Shown here: piece by piece, positions 1 through 12,200 of the stretch
How the letters are laid out: each line of letters starts with the position of its first letter
How positions within the stretch are numbered: position 1 is the first letter of the stretch
Assembly (NCBI GenBank): GCA_003255065.1
Contig: QAOA01000112.1
Coordinates: forward strand, 1,284,522 to 1,348,521
DNA length: 64,000 bases
Reading direction: 5' to 3'
DNA from: Cercis canadensis
Lineage: Eukaryota; Streptophyta; Magnoliopsida; Fabales; Fabaceae
Notes under the pieces: model-generated
What the model was told of the DNA's origin: nothing
What the model saw: only the letters and a program-made list of their open reading frames with translations
The model's database searches: none
Made by a program: the position numbers and the translations under genes

Positions 1-1048
1 CTTTATCTCTAGATCACAATGCTCTTGTTACTATTGTACACATATGACATATAACTGATAAAGTTGAAGTTGAAGTTTGAACAGAACCAACTAGTTTTAT
101 ATATATCCTTCATCAGCTGTGCTATGTATATGATATTGAGATGGGTTGGGTTTTGGACGGTGGTGCAGGAGAAACAGATTTAAACAAAATGCAGTCTCAA
201 CCACAAAATATGTGCACGAAACCCAATCAAATACAACATGAGTGCGCTGGGGTACCAAATCTTGATGCAAGTTAGGAATCTCTCTTTAATTAGTCTTCAC
301 CTTTGAGCTTGCGGCTGCGCAATCATGCAACCCATTTGAAAGTTAACATCCCATAAACAAAGATATTTGCAACTACAGAGCAAAGACAGATGTGTTTCAC
401 TTGAATTTGTCGAACGAAACCAAATGATTTCTAAGATTAAACAAACGCCATTCACTTTTATAATACTATACCACTCTAAGTGGACAAGGTACAGGAGAAT
501 CCCCATCTTTCTGGGTCCCTGCATTTTGGTGGTGCGCCAGTCGACCAACGATTCTTTATAATTAATATTAATATATCTCCGTACTGGTTTTCATAGCAAA
601 CACTCTTGGGCTTTTTCCGCCATCGATGGACACCTTCAATAATAAAGCATTGTGGCGCTTGAGCATAATGAAAGGTCATTATATGGTCAAGGACGATTAT
701 TAAGCTTCGAGCTTCACCCTCAACATATGTTACCCAGCAAATCTTAGCGTGCTTGTGACTGTTCTATGATCAGATACTTAGATATTATATCATGCAGAAA
801 AAGAAAGATATGCAACAGAAGAAGAGGTGAAGATCAAAAGAGGTACCGAATGAAATATAAACTAATGAGTAATGATTAAGAAAGATTTTGAGACCAATTT
901 ATATACGCAAAAGAACATATTCCATCACGTGAGACCAACCTATTAAAAGCTATTTGACGAACAAACGGTCCACATTTGAAGGGCATGCACTCCACAGATT
1001 TAGTCAATGACATAATTAGAGGTTAGAATCTTAACAAGGCGACTAGAT
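1..1048. other. AT-rich upstream region, no gene recognised
   Basis: No reading frame here has recognisable family features, and the short overlapping frames around 297-679 look like chance. The last few hundred bases before the TATA box at 1049 are presumably the promoter of the first CEP gene. Confidence 0.5.
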
Positions 1049-1056
1049 TATAAATA
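1049..1056 (+). promoter_or_regulatory. TATA box of the first CEP gene
   Basis: TATAAATA followed by CC lies 146 bp before the chosen ATG at 1195. The same box stands at a similar distance before the other two CEP genes. The transcription start is inferred at about 1080. Confidence 0.65.
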
Positions 1057-1194
1057 CCGTAGGATCTCAGAACTTGTCATAATCATCTCGATTCGTGTTT
1101 GTCTCTATTTCCCTTTGAGGAACTAAAATTTCCTCTAAGTGCTCTCTACTCAAACCAAACCCTTTTAGTTATCTTGCTTCTTGAATCTCTAGTT

Positions 1195-1665
1195 ATGGGT
1201 CTGCAGGCCATAAGCAAATACTTTGCTGTTTTTTTCACACTACTTGCCTGGCATGAAGTTCTTTTAACTCATGGAAGGCAGATAAAGCCAATGAATAACC
1301 AACATTCCTCAGTAAACACAGACACTGCAGGGCCCAAGGATAATCTTCAGCCTGTACGCCCACCTCTTAGTCCCAGCATCAATGTTCCTTCTTTAGAAGA
1401 AAACAAAGCTGTCTCACCCAAAACACCAAAGTACCATGTAGCTGGTTTTGGAGATAACGTAAATGCTTTTCGACCCACAACACCCGGAAGCAGTCCTGGT
1501 GTTGGTCATAAAAGATTTGCAGGGCAAGAAACGAAGGTGGTAGTTCACAGCCCCGATGTTGATTCAGTGACTGAAGGGTTAAAGACTGATTTTAGGCCTA
1601 CAGCACCAGGTCACAGTCCCGGTGTTGGACATGTTCGTGAAAACATAAATGGAGGGCCGAATTAA
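1195..1665 (+). CDS. CEP signalling-peptide precursor with two CEP domains
   Basis: This 156-aa preproprotein belongs to the CEP family, whose members are secreted, trimmed to hydroxyprolinated peptides of about 15 aa, and sensed by CEPR receptor kinases to control root growth and nitrogen-demand signalling. I start at the ATG at 1195 because the residues that follow form a signal peptide (hydrophobic stretch at residues 8-24, probable cleavage just before GRQIKP); the frame is open further upstream but has no ATG. Two CEP domains are visible: FRPTTPGSSPGVGHK at 1468-1512 and FRPTAPGHSPGVGHV at 1591-1635. Both have the family prolines and the SPGVGH core. A variable, proline-containing spacer precedes them and the tail is short. 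The gene has no intron. It is the longest of three CEP genes in tandem. The family assignment is firm; the exact orthologue is not. Confidence 0.95.
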   Translation: MGLQAISKYFAVFFTLLAWHEVLLTHGRQIKPMNNQHSSVNTDTAGPKDNLQPVRPPLSPSINVPSLEENKAVSPKTPKYHVAGFGDNVNAFRPTTPGSSPGVGHKRFAGQETKVVVHSPDVDSVTEGLKTDFRPTAPGHSPGVGHVRENINGGPN

Positions 1666-4600
1666 TCAGACATGTACAAACAATTATTCGTCTTAGGATT
1701 TTCTAAGGGACTTAAATTGTAGGTCATGTGTAAATGAGCATTGTTTAGGTCCCAGTAATGCAGCACTGCTGCATGTGTAAGTATAATAATGTACGTACGT
1801 ACTCGATTTCGTTCTGCACTAGCAGAGACTGCATGTAATATTGCATGTTAATCCCATGCTTTTACTCTCTTTAGGCTTTCAGCAATGCAAAATAAAAAAG
1901 AAGACGTTTTTTGTGTAAAGAATCTCTTCTTTTCCCTTTATCTGCTAATTAATGAACAAAGAATCTCTTCTTGCATATGCTAAATAGAAAGAAAAATGTT
2001 GTTTAATGTATAAGAATTTCTTCTTATATTATGAGTTAGCAGCTTCTATAGGTCGATACTTTCTGATTTAATTAATTAATTAAAAGCAAAAGTTTCCATA
2101 TAGAAAAATGATATTTCCAACAAAAATATAAAATGAATGTGCACAATTAATGACTCAAGTATTTTACAAGAACACATTTACATGAATGTTTCTTTAATTT
2201 TAGCAACTACTTCAACTATTTCACTCGTGTGATGTATTGTGTAAACTTATTTGTTTATTTACATTATTTTTCTAAAATATATCTGGTTATAAAAAGCAAT
2301 ACTATTTAATATTTATAGCTAAAATAAACCTTTAATTTGTTTTAAATTAAACCTTCAATTCTTTGCCATACAAATATCAAACCAATTTTTATTGCTTCAT
2401 TGGCATTTGGGCTACAGACCGGTAACTCAATAATTCTTCTCTCGTAAACCTCACCCTGCTTTTACTCAATGGATATTGAAACTGAGACTTTTATATAAGC
2501 AAATTATATATCAGGTGTGGGTTAGTAATTAGTAATTAGATTGATTTGCAGGGGATTCTATATTTAAACTTGCATGAGCAGCATGACATGTTAAAAAATA
2601 TATATATTTAGAATTTAATTAGTAAGATGTATATTTATTATACACATCAGTTACTGCATACTTAAAGACATCTTTTCGGTAACATATAGCATATATTAAA
2701 TTGGCAAATTTTCATTCAGAGTATACATTATGGTTAGTGAAAATGAAGATGAAGAACATATCTTAAGAGAGAGAGCATCAAACCATGGTTAACTCCTAGC
2801 ACGCATATATATATATGTACAAATGGGCCACTCCCCAAAATTATTAATTGTGCATATATAAACTGTTTTTATAATAGCAATTTGTATAGAGTAAAAAAGA
2901 AAGGAAAAAGCCTAGACCGCCTCAGCAGAAAGCTTGGAGGAAGCATCAATCTTTCTATTTTGGGCCATAAAAGACCATCCCTATTATATATCACATAGTC
3001 CTTGTAAAGTTTATTAACTTATGTAAAGAAATGAAAAAAGAAGCACCGAACACGTAAAGTTTTACTTTCTACTTTCGATTTAAGAAAAAGTTCTCACTTT
3101 TTCTTTTGCCTAGGAAGAACCATATAACATGCTCTCCCAACCCTCTCCTATTTAACCATAAAAGATGCTGATACAGTTGGCCAAAAATAAAATAGAGAAC
3201 TAGAAAGAGCCAATCAAGCACTTTTCTAGACAAATATAGCCAGAGGCAGGGACAAAATCCTCCAGTAGAGCTCCAACAATCAACTTGTTGCACATGCAAG
3301 CCAAAATCTCTGTAAGTCCCTTTGTTTTAACATTCCACTATTAAAACAGTTAAATGAGTGGTTGTCAAAGCAAGAAATGAACGATTGGTCCCAGAATTAG
3401 CTAGGGCCACGTGAAATGACCAAATTAACTGAATTTGTGTTGTGTACCATATCAGATTCCAATCATCAATCCGGGGAACTTTTCCGATGGTACTAAAAGG
3501 CTTGATTGGTTATTGTGGTAATTTCTCCCAGCCGCAAATCTGAAAGACCTGTATCCTGTGGATCCTAGTAGTCTACGGTATAAGCTAGATTCCTTTTTGA
3601 TTGGTTTAATTAAATATGAAAGATCACTTAAATGTATATATTGCCCTATCTCTGCCATCTAGGGTTTTTATTTTGTCCAACAACAAAGAGAATCACAAGA
3701 ACAACAATTTGCAGAAGAACACAGAGTCAAATCCTCCCCCCTCCCCCCTTCCATGTGCAGCGCTGGTCTTAAAACAGTGTTTGCAGGGCTTTTGATAACA
3801 TGACAGTTGCACAACCAGAGCTTCTTTTTGCGGTTATATTTAAGGGCGAAGATTCTATGGCCAATGATGTACTGTTTTTTAGTTTAGTTTTATTGGAGGC
3901 TGCAAGATGAAAAACTTCTTCTCCTCTCATATATATATGGCTTCATTCATTCTCAGTACAATTTAAACTTAAACTTTAAATCCTTTTTATTGCAATATTC
4001 AACAATTAAAATGTCCAACAAAAACATTTAGAAAACTATAAAGACAAAATGACATGAACCAAGACATACTAAATGTTAGGTTTAAACTGAAAAGTAGCTC
4101 CAACAAAGACAAATTGACAAGAAAAAAATATATAATAAATCATCAAACGTGCAGAATATGCGCGGTTTATATATATATATATATATACTTAGAAAACTAT
4201 GCAAATTAATTACATCTATATATCTATAATCTCTCTGTATAGTACATATAATTAAGTTGGATTTGTGACACAAATTTCAAACTCGCTGGAATTAAATCCG
4301 GGTGGTCTAAACTACTCTCATGCTAAACATAATAGAGGAGAAATATGAACCAAATCTGGTGGGTAGGCGGTGCATTTGTCTTTAGAGGCATTATTTGTTT
4401 CTTCTCATCTCTTTATCAATCAACCACAAGGTGATTGATCATTTAGGTAAACGCTGAATAGAAAAGAATGGTGTATATTTATTCTTCCCAAATCTAGCTG
4501 GTCATTGTATAGTGTAAGCACAACTAATGGCTGTACTTATGTCTAAATGTGTATACTTTCCATTCACATTTTCTTGACCTTTTACCACAATTGCTCCTCC

Positions 4601-5178
4601 CCCCCGGCCCCTTCCTTTTTTCTTCTATATAGGAAAAGGAAATTAAAAGTATTGGCATTCTAAGCTTGAGGACAGTCTGTCTCTCTGCCATGTCCATGAC
4701 TCCATGGTGTTTTCACTTTTTACTCTTCGCTATGCCTGTAAGGTTGTAATAAAGTTTGCACGGCGACAAACTGTGGCCCCTCCCTCCAAAGTCCAATGCC
4801 GTTCTTTTTTTTAAATAGTTGAATAATGGCACTCTTACATCATTACCTCTGTTACACTTTGTACATTTAATAGCATATGAATTTAATTCAACTTACTGAA
4901 TTTTAATTAAATTGGACCACTCTAAACCTACTTAAACTTTTTTCTGTTGGACTCTTGATTTTTTCTATACACTTTTAAAAGAAGTGTAAAAGTATAATTT
5001 CTCTTTATAGTTCTTACTTTCCTTTTCAATTAGCATATACGTATTTGCTGCTGAATGTATGTATGGAATCTTCCTTGATTCTAGGCTCTTCATTCTTTTA
5101 ATCTCTCCTTTTTTTTTTTCCTTTTCTTTTTTCCGCGACCCCTCAAAGTTAGGAGCACATGGTTTCCCTTTCATTCTC
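1666..5178. other. Intergenic region between CEP genes 1 and 2
   Basis: This is AT-rich DNA with no supported gene. It holds simple repeats, including a short (TA)n run at about 4170-4188 and poly-A/T tracts. The reading frames at 3069-3299, 3452-3658 and 4082-4273 have no recognisable features and look like chance. Confidence 0.5.
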
Positions 5179-5186
5179 TATAAATA
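5179..5186 (+). promoter_or_regulatory. TATA box of the second CEP gene
   Basis: TATAAATA followed by CC lies 119 bp before the ATG at 5298 (the partial copy) and 321 bp before the ATG at 5500 (the complete copy). Genes 1 and 3 have spacings of 146 and 135 bp, so the box fits the first ATG better. That agrees with the 201-bp duplication being extra sequence. Confidence 0.6.
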
Positions 5187-5232
5187 CCAGCAATGTGGTA
5201 GCATTTCAAGTATCAATCGTCCTTCAATTCCT

Positions 5233-5635
5233 TCCTCTAGAAACCCCAGTTTTCTACCCCCTCCTCTCTTAAATTCTCAACCTCTCCCTTTTTGACCATG
5301 GCATATGCCACTCGTGCTTGCTTGGTCTTTGTTTTGTTGATTTTCTCTCTTGAATTTCTCTGTATCGAGGGGAGAAATTTGAGACAAACAAAGAAGTTGC
5401 CACACTGTGCCAACTGCTTCAGCCCTAAGGCCANTCCTTTAGAAACCCCAGTTTTCTACCCCCTCCTCTCTTAAATTCTCAACCTCTCCCTTTTTGACCA
5501 TGGCATATGCTACTCGTGCTTGCTTGGTCTTTGTTTTGTTGATTTTCTCTCTTGAATTTCTCTGTATCGAGGGGAGAAATTTGAGACAAACAAAGAAGTT
5601 GCCACACTGTGCCAACTGCTTCAGCCCTAAGGCCA
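5233..5635 (+). repeat. 201-bp near-identical direct duplication with one N between the copies
   Basis: Bases 5233-5433 and 5435-5635 align without gaps at an offset of 202 and differ at only two positions that I can see: C5237 versus T5439, and one third-codon base in GCC/GCT of the CEP coding start. The only base between the copies is the N at 5434. The unit covers part of the 5' UTR and the first 45 codons of the CEP gene. A scaffold join that failed to merge overlapping ends, or two alleles placed in series, explains this more simply than a recent tandem duplication. Confidence 0.9.
5298..5433 (+). pseudogene. Partial 5' copy of CEP gene 2, probably an assembly artefact
   Basis: The reading frame begins with the same signal peptide as the gene at 5500 (MAYATRACLVF...), runs to the sequence FSPKA, and breaks at the N at 5434. 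It contains no CEP domain, so it could not make a peptide hormone. If the duplication were real, the transcript from the upstream TATA box would meet this non-productive frame first. Confidence 0.8.
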
Positions 5636-5763
5636 TGGGCAGTGCAAAAGGCATGAAAAGTAGTGCTGTTGCGCGCCCTAGAAGGTTGGACGGATACGTG
5701 GAAGCTTTTCGACCCACAACTCCTGGCCATAGCCCTGGTGTTGGCCACTCCGTTCACAACTGA
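5500..5763 (+). CDS. CEP signalling-peptide precursor, single CEP domain
   Basis: The 87-aa CEP preproprotein starts at the first ATG in its frame, with a signal peptide at residues 1-27 ending near CIEGRNLR. A short stretch with C-x2-C (HCANCF) follows, then a variable basic region, then the CEP domain FRPTTPGHSPGVGHS at 5707-5751 and the tail VHN. Proline positions 3, 6 and 10 of the domain, hydroxylated in known CEPs, are all present. There is no intron. It lies 3.8 kb downstream of the two-peptide CEP gene and 3.2 kb upstream of the third. The start of the gene is duplicated just upstream, so the true distance to its promoter is uncertain. By family it would be a secreted peptide hormone acting through CEPR-type leucine-rich-repeat receptor kinases. 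Confidence 0.95.
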   Translation: MAYATRACLVFVLLIFSLEFLCIEGRNLRQTKKLPHCANCFSPKAMGSAKGMKSSAVARPRRLDGYVEAFRPTTPGHSPGVGHSVHN

Positions 5764-8700
5764 TCAACTAGCAATTAACATGCGAATGCAACAGACTACA
5801 TGTACTGTTTATCCTAGTAGATTATGTGTGGTAGTTAAAAGATGGTTTGGTTGCTAATGCTAGCATATTTCATTTCATTCAATATATATATGTTAGGTAG
5901 TTTTGTGTTCGCATGATCAATCAGCTTTCTGTTTTCAGTGTAGGTTCTTATGCATGCATGCATTAGTTAAGTTTGTAATAAGCTTGCTATCTTTTATAAA
6001 TGTACGTATATTGTATTCTGCTAAAAGTCTCATCTTCTCCCTGCATCGATTTCTCTCTCTAGCTCCCTCTCTCGCACAAACTCCAGCTCTCATTCTGTTA
6101 GTATAAATTACACAAAATCCTTAAGATGTTAATTACCATAATAGCTTCATGATGAAGTCTGACGTTGAGTTTTACGTTAAGTGATTTATTCTTAATAAGC
6201 ATAAATATCATTGAGGAACTAAGTACGAGGCTTTAATTGTTTAAGAATATATTGTATTCAACCTTTCTGTACAAATTAAACAAAATGAAGGGCCAAAAAG
6301 AATTAATCAAACAAAATGTGAAAAAAAAAATTATTAAGTTGGAAACTTAACGTACATTCCGTCTTCTTTGGGATTTAAAGAAGAAAATACTCAAACAAAA
6401 CAACAACTTTAGTGCAAACCCTAACAATACTACAAACATATGTTCCTAATTCCATGGTGAGGCTAGGTTTCTACATCTTACAAATTAATTAAGACTGGAA
6501 ATAACTAAACGCTATTACTCTTCAACCTGATGTTTCCTGAGTACTTTATTTTCGGTGAAGAAAGGGTCTTAATTAAAGCCCAAAAGTATACAGCAAGGGT
6601 ACGAGAGGAAGGCTTAAAAACTACAATACTATTCTACTTTATTTGAATTATATTGAATAGACAAATACTACATTAATAAAAATGAATGTCAATGAATATA
6701 TTTAAGAAAACTTATTCACTTGTTATAAATCTTATAAAGATTGTTATATCATCATTTCTCTTTTATTTAAGGAAACTTGTTTAGTTTCTATAAGTGTTTC
6801 TTTTTATGATAGAGTTTTTTTACATTTTCTATGACAAAAATGTCGCCACAAAATTGATTTTTCTTGTCTGAATTACTAAGACCTCCAAAAGAAAACTGAA
6901 AAAAAAAAAAATCTAGTTGGAGAATTATATCAATTACGTAAACCCAATTAAAGAGAAGTATCTTATTTACAATTTCATTCACGTGGTTCATCTCTAGGGT
7001 AGGTCATTATGAGAATATGCCATACAGCTAGCATGCAAACCATTTAATCAACAGGAAAATTTGCCAGGGAATATATGTTCTCAACTTGACATTGTCATAT
7101 CTACTATCTCCGAAGTTTGTTGTAATAGGTTCCCATTAGGAAAAATCCCAATAGTTAAAGGACCATATATATATACTCCACCACTGTATAAGTTTCAAGT
7201 TCAACTTGGAGGCCGCCGTCCTGTAATCTATATATTCTAGAGGATAAAAAAAATGTTGCAACATGCAAGCACCTTTCGTTGGAGCTATATGCCAAATCGG
7301 GTATTTGGAGGTAAAAGAAAAAATTATGCATCCTTAAGCTCCACACAATTATTACCCAGAAAAAAAAAAAAAAAAAGCTCCATTTATCTGATTTATACAT
7401 ATACTGTTAATATATGTGTCTTACATGACATAAGATTTGACCGAAATTCACACTCTTATTTATGTATAGATCAGAAAGAAGGGGTTCATATGGTTTACTA
7501 CAAACTACGTGCATCTCATTTATATAGCTGTATTTGTTATCATAGAATCCCATGATAGTATAATGCTTGAGTTGAGCCAGAACATCTAGAAGCATGCAAG
7601 CAGAGACTGGCCATAACATTGAAATTACTTTATGGTGTATTTAATTTGAAGCCCTTCAAGAACGAAAGAGAAATCCATAATATATAATAGTAATTTATAG
7701 TGATGCATGCATATACCATGGGCCCAGAACTTCAGGAACTAGGTTCAATCTGATTTATTATTAAACTCTAAAACACTTCATTTAATTTATGCATGCGACT
7801 CAAGACCCAGTGATCACCTCAAGGGAATCTTTGTTTTTTTCTTTTTTCTCTTTTCCCGAGGCTTATCATGGGTACGTACGTTAACAGTTTGAAAAGTGTA
7901 TAAACTATAAAGAGTCTCTGGTTGCAAGGGTTGGGTTTGCCAGCGCGGTGAGATCAGTGGTTTCAAAAGTAAATTAACCAACACAAATAGTAGGTAACGC
8001 TCAAAAAAATTTAATTTATGTGCATTGATTCCCATAAACAATACTAACATAGCGATGAATACAGCGAAGCCCACAGAAAACGTCCAAATGAAGGGCTTTG
8101 CAAATTGCAAGTGGGATGCTTAGTGGGAAGGTGCATGTGTGGAATACAGGCAAAGTGCACTCCTCCAAAATTTAGAGTTCTAATGCACCCCGTGAGTTGC
8201 ATGAAAGGTAAAGACACTTTTGAAACTCTTAACCTACCTCTTCTACTTATAGTTGGTTCCGCCCCCCGGGAAGGAAATGGAAGAAAAAGAGAGAAAATCT
8301 AACTTTTTTCCAATTACGCAGGTTGAGGTTTTTGAAAGAAATAATGTCCCTCACTTCTTCTTTTTTTGTTAACTTTAAACAAATAATGGAAAAGAAAGTA
8401 TTCTTTTATCCCCTCTAATTCCCTTTTCTATCATCTTCATTCCTTTCTCCTTTTATTTCCAAACAAACTCTTAAATATCTAATTTAAGCTAATTTAGAAC
8501 CTCTAGGTCAAGCACTTTAAAAGTCATAAAATATAAGCTTTGGGAATGGGGAGGGGGGGAAAAAAAAAAGAATTGGTATATACTGTAGTGATAGTTGCAT
8601 GATGGGCCTAGAGACAAGAAGAACAATACAACTAGACAAAGTAAGCATAATGCCTGCGCTTTTTCACTTGCTGATCAGAGGTTGGGCTAAAACAATTAAT

Positions 8701-8845
8701 ACACGCCATCCACTATAGTTTCTTTCAATTGAAATTATTTCTTAGGATGTCTGGAATCTTTTTTCCCAGCGAAGAGGAGTGAAGGACATCACATGCTTTG
8801 GTCTGAAAACCTTAAATTTTAATTAGATTGACTTTTCAAAACTCG
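5764..8845. other. Intergenic region between CEP genes 2 and 3
   Basis: No gene is supported here. The frames at 7155-7555, 7814-8110 and 8105-8302 lack any family signature, and no further CEP domain (FRPTxPGxSPGVGH) was found on reading through. An A run near 7361-7376 and a poly-G/poly-A run near 8552-8569 are the main simple repeats. Confidence 0.5.
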
Positions 8846-8853
8846 TATAAATA
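8846..8853 (+). promoter_or_regulatory. TATA box of the third CEP gene
   Basis: TATAAATA followed by CT lies 135 bp before the ATG at 8981, like the boxes before the other two CEP genes. Confidence 0.65.
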
Positions 8854-8980
8854 CTAAAGTAGACGGAGGAGCGCCTTTCAGTATCTACTAGCTAATTATC
8901 TTTCTCGCCAATACTCTTAGCGAAACTCTTCTCTCCTTTTCTCTTTATCATCTTTGCTTAGAGAAACCCTTAATTTGTTC

Positions 8981-9259
8981 ATGGCAAAGACCAGGCTCCA
9001 AATTGCCTGTACTATCATTCTACTTTCGATCTTACACCAGCAACTTCTCTATGCTGAAGGGAGGCATTTGAGGTCTGATCCATTGTGCGGAGAGTGCTTG
9101 AAATCTCATGAGAACACCATGAATGTAGCTGTTCATGGAAGCAGTACCAATGGGGTGCAACAAGGGAGAATGAGTCAGGTACAAGAATACGAAGTGGATG
9201 ATTTCAGGCCCACATCCCCAGGCCACAGCCCAGGCGTTGGTCACTCCATCAAAAATTAA
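8981..9259 (+). CDS. CEP signalling-peptide precursor, single CEP domain
   Basis: The 92-aa CEP preproprotein starts at the ATG at 8981, which gives a standard signal peptide (MAKTRLQIACTIILL..., cleavage probably before EGRHLR). The GRHLR stretch and the following C-x2-C pair (LCGECL) closely match the equivalent part of the neighbour at 5500, so these two genes are sister copies. The CEP domain FRPTSPGHSPGVGHS occupies 9203-9247 and is followed by IKN and the stop. Position 5 of the peptide is Ser where the others have Thr or Ala. The gene has no intron. It is the last member of the tandem cluster before the TMEM131-like gene. Confidence 0.95.
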   Translation: MAKTRLQIACTIILLSILHQQLLYAEGRHLRSDPLCGECLKSHENTMNVAVHGSSTNGVQQGRMSQVQEYEVDDFRPTSPGHSPGVGHSIKN

Positions 9260-12200
9260 CATAAGCTCACGCTGCTGTATTAACGCTTTACTTTTAAGAA
9301 GCGACCTTGTTGATGGTTGATGGAGTCACCTACTATCTAGGTTTCTCTTTTTTAGCCATGCACGAGTTACCACTACCAGCTCATTAGTTGAACTCTACAT
9401 GATCTATGAACCCAAAAAAAGGGGAAAAAAGAAAAGAAAAAGACAGTAGTTGTATCTCGCACTTGATTAATGTTCAATGTATATAGTTGCTTTTCATGTA
9501 TCCAAAACTACCAGCTCAGTTAAATTCTGTTAACTTTCTTCGACACTAATTCGGTTATCCCCGGCTAGCTTCCACTACCGTACAAGCTATATTTAAAAAA
9601 AATAAAATAAAAAGGTCAAATGTGAAGAATGAATGTCATTTCACATCCAGTGAAAAATAAATATCTAAGCAACCAAGATAGAGAGAGAAAGAGAGTAAAA
9701 GTTTGTTAGTTTAGGGACAGAAATATCAAATAACTGAGGTGGTTGTACGTTGCATTAGACATATTCCAAAAAAACATAGTAAGCAATCAAAATCAGCGAT
9801 TTATATCAATAAAAAGTTATAAGTTTTCTTCTTTTATATAAACTCCCCGCCGTTATTCCACTAGAATCTTGGATCACATCACTAACCATTGCGTGAGATG
9901 GCGGCATTTATCTACACCAACAGCTCAAATTCGAATAACGTACCCAACAATATATTCCGGATATTTTCAACTTTGTCACTAATTTTAAGTTAAAACATTG
10001 AGAGCAGTCTTATAAGAAGGGGAGGAATCACTTGAGTGCCCAATTCCTCAGCTTTTTAATAATATAACTACACTTCATAAACAGCAAGATAGAAATCCCC
10101 GATAAAACTTGTTTCTGAGAAGGTTGAGGCTGCATGTAGTTCAGTGACTTTTTTTTTTTTTTCAAGAAAAGCCTCTCAAGATTAGTAAAAGTTACGAGAA
10201 TTAAAAATTTATAGTTATTTTATTTTCGAGCAATTAATGTTTATGTTTGCTTTTAAATATAAGATACTAATTTATTCAATACTCTTAGCAAGTAGTTAAT
10301 GTCTTTTAGATTTTGGTTGAATTTCAGCAAGACAATATAATTATTTGAGGCTGATTTGTTGATCAGGAAATCATGATCAGCCTAACCAAAATGCAGGATG
10401 AGAGGCATGCAGAGGGTGTCATGATTGATGAATCCACTTCAAATTGAAGATGAGAGTTGCGTGGCCACAATATACATACAATACAAGTTGTGCTTAGATA
10501 CCTTTTCCTTCGGGTGCGTATATAACATTAATGGCGGTTATGTTAGTTTACGTTGAAACCAAACACCTGTAGAATCCGACCCCACTTGTGCTCCTCCTTT
10601 TAAACAACTACCATAGTCCAGAAAAAGATAACATTATCGTAAAAGGTGAATGCCCTGTTTTCTAGGTTTCTTCAAACGCATCCACTTTCCAATTTTATTT
10701 TTATATGTAGGGTTTGGTTTTACACGGGGACAAACACTCGTGGGTTCGGTTTATAAAAATGGCAAGTTGAAGCATGCGCTCAGTACGGCTTATATGTGAA
10801 TTAGTTTAATTAACTCTTTAAAAAAATAATATTGCTTAGTTTACGTTTTCATAGACAAATATTAATTACTATTTTATTAGATCTTTATATTGGTGTCTTA
10901 ATTATTACTAATTAAACAGTTCTTATTCGTACTTTGAGCAACTCCATCACCTAACTAAACTGAACTGCAACTACTTGAATTGACCGACCACTTTGTAAGA
11001 TTCTTGATGCACTGGGAATATGTCAATGAGCATTGACGGCTTTACCCATTTTTTTGGAATAATATATAAGAAAGAAACTACTTTGTGATTCTTTTTTTTA
11101 TAAAATGGCAGGAAGTAGGGAAGCGACGAAAGTCCTAGTAATCATAACTAATTAAGAATAATATGACTTTAACCAACTAATTTCTACCACTTATTAAATG
11201 TTTACTTAATTAATTTGTCCTAGCTATCTAGCATCATTAATTTATTGATAGTAATTTTTAGGGTATATTTAATAGCAAATGATGTGGAAGATATGGATTG
11301 TGATTAATTAAAGAAAAGGAAATCAACATTGTATAAAGGCATATATCATGTCTAGATACGTTGTCACTTTTTTTATTTATTTCTTTTATAGATTTGAATT
11401 CTTTTTAGTAATTAAGATGTGCTCTTCAAAGAGTAAAATACACTTTAATTAATAATTACTAATGAAAAATTAAGAAATTGAATTTTCAAGAATTTATAAA
11501 CGAAAAATGGAATTGAATCAATAATTAATATTAATCTAAACTAAGGTAATTATCAGAGCATCTCACCTAACAATGCCAAACCATGTAGATATAAATTTGG
11601 CTAAACATTCTTGTTCTAGGTTCTAGGGAATTGCCCTGATATATATAACTTTTGCATCATTTCGATGGTGCTAATACAGTTCATTACCCTATAGCCAAGA
11701 TATTAATCCACCAGATACAATCACTTGACCTAAAGGAATAACCCTTCACAATTTAGATCTCGAGGTGGCATCTATCTGTATTGATGGCACCATTTTTTCT
11801 CCCGCAGAAAAGGTAATTCCCCCGACCCCTAATTTACCCAAAATAAGAAAAAGCAAAAAGGATATTGGCATGCATTGCAAGTTGGAACTTTTACCTCAAC
11901 TAGCTGCATGGGCCTCTAAGATGCCATTTAGAAGGGGCACAAGAATCTTGAAGGTTTGCATGAGGTTTGTGGATCTTGTGGACTAACTATAATGGTGTAT
12001 GGATAATTTTTGCTACCAAGGTCCATTTGGATAGATGGTTAACATAATATATATAGCCCACCTCAGTGAAGAAAACAATGCTATGCTGTATTTCACTCAT
12101 TTTTTTCCTACTCAACTCAAGTACATCCTCGAAACATGGAGGTAACGAAGGCTGAAAACCTACCCCATTTCTTTTAACTAGCCCAAAATGCACTCTCATA

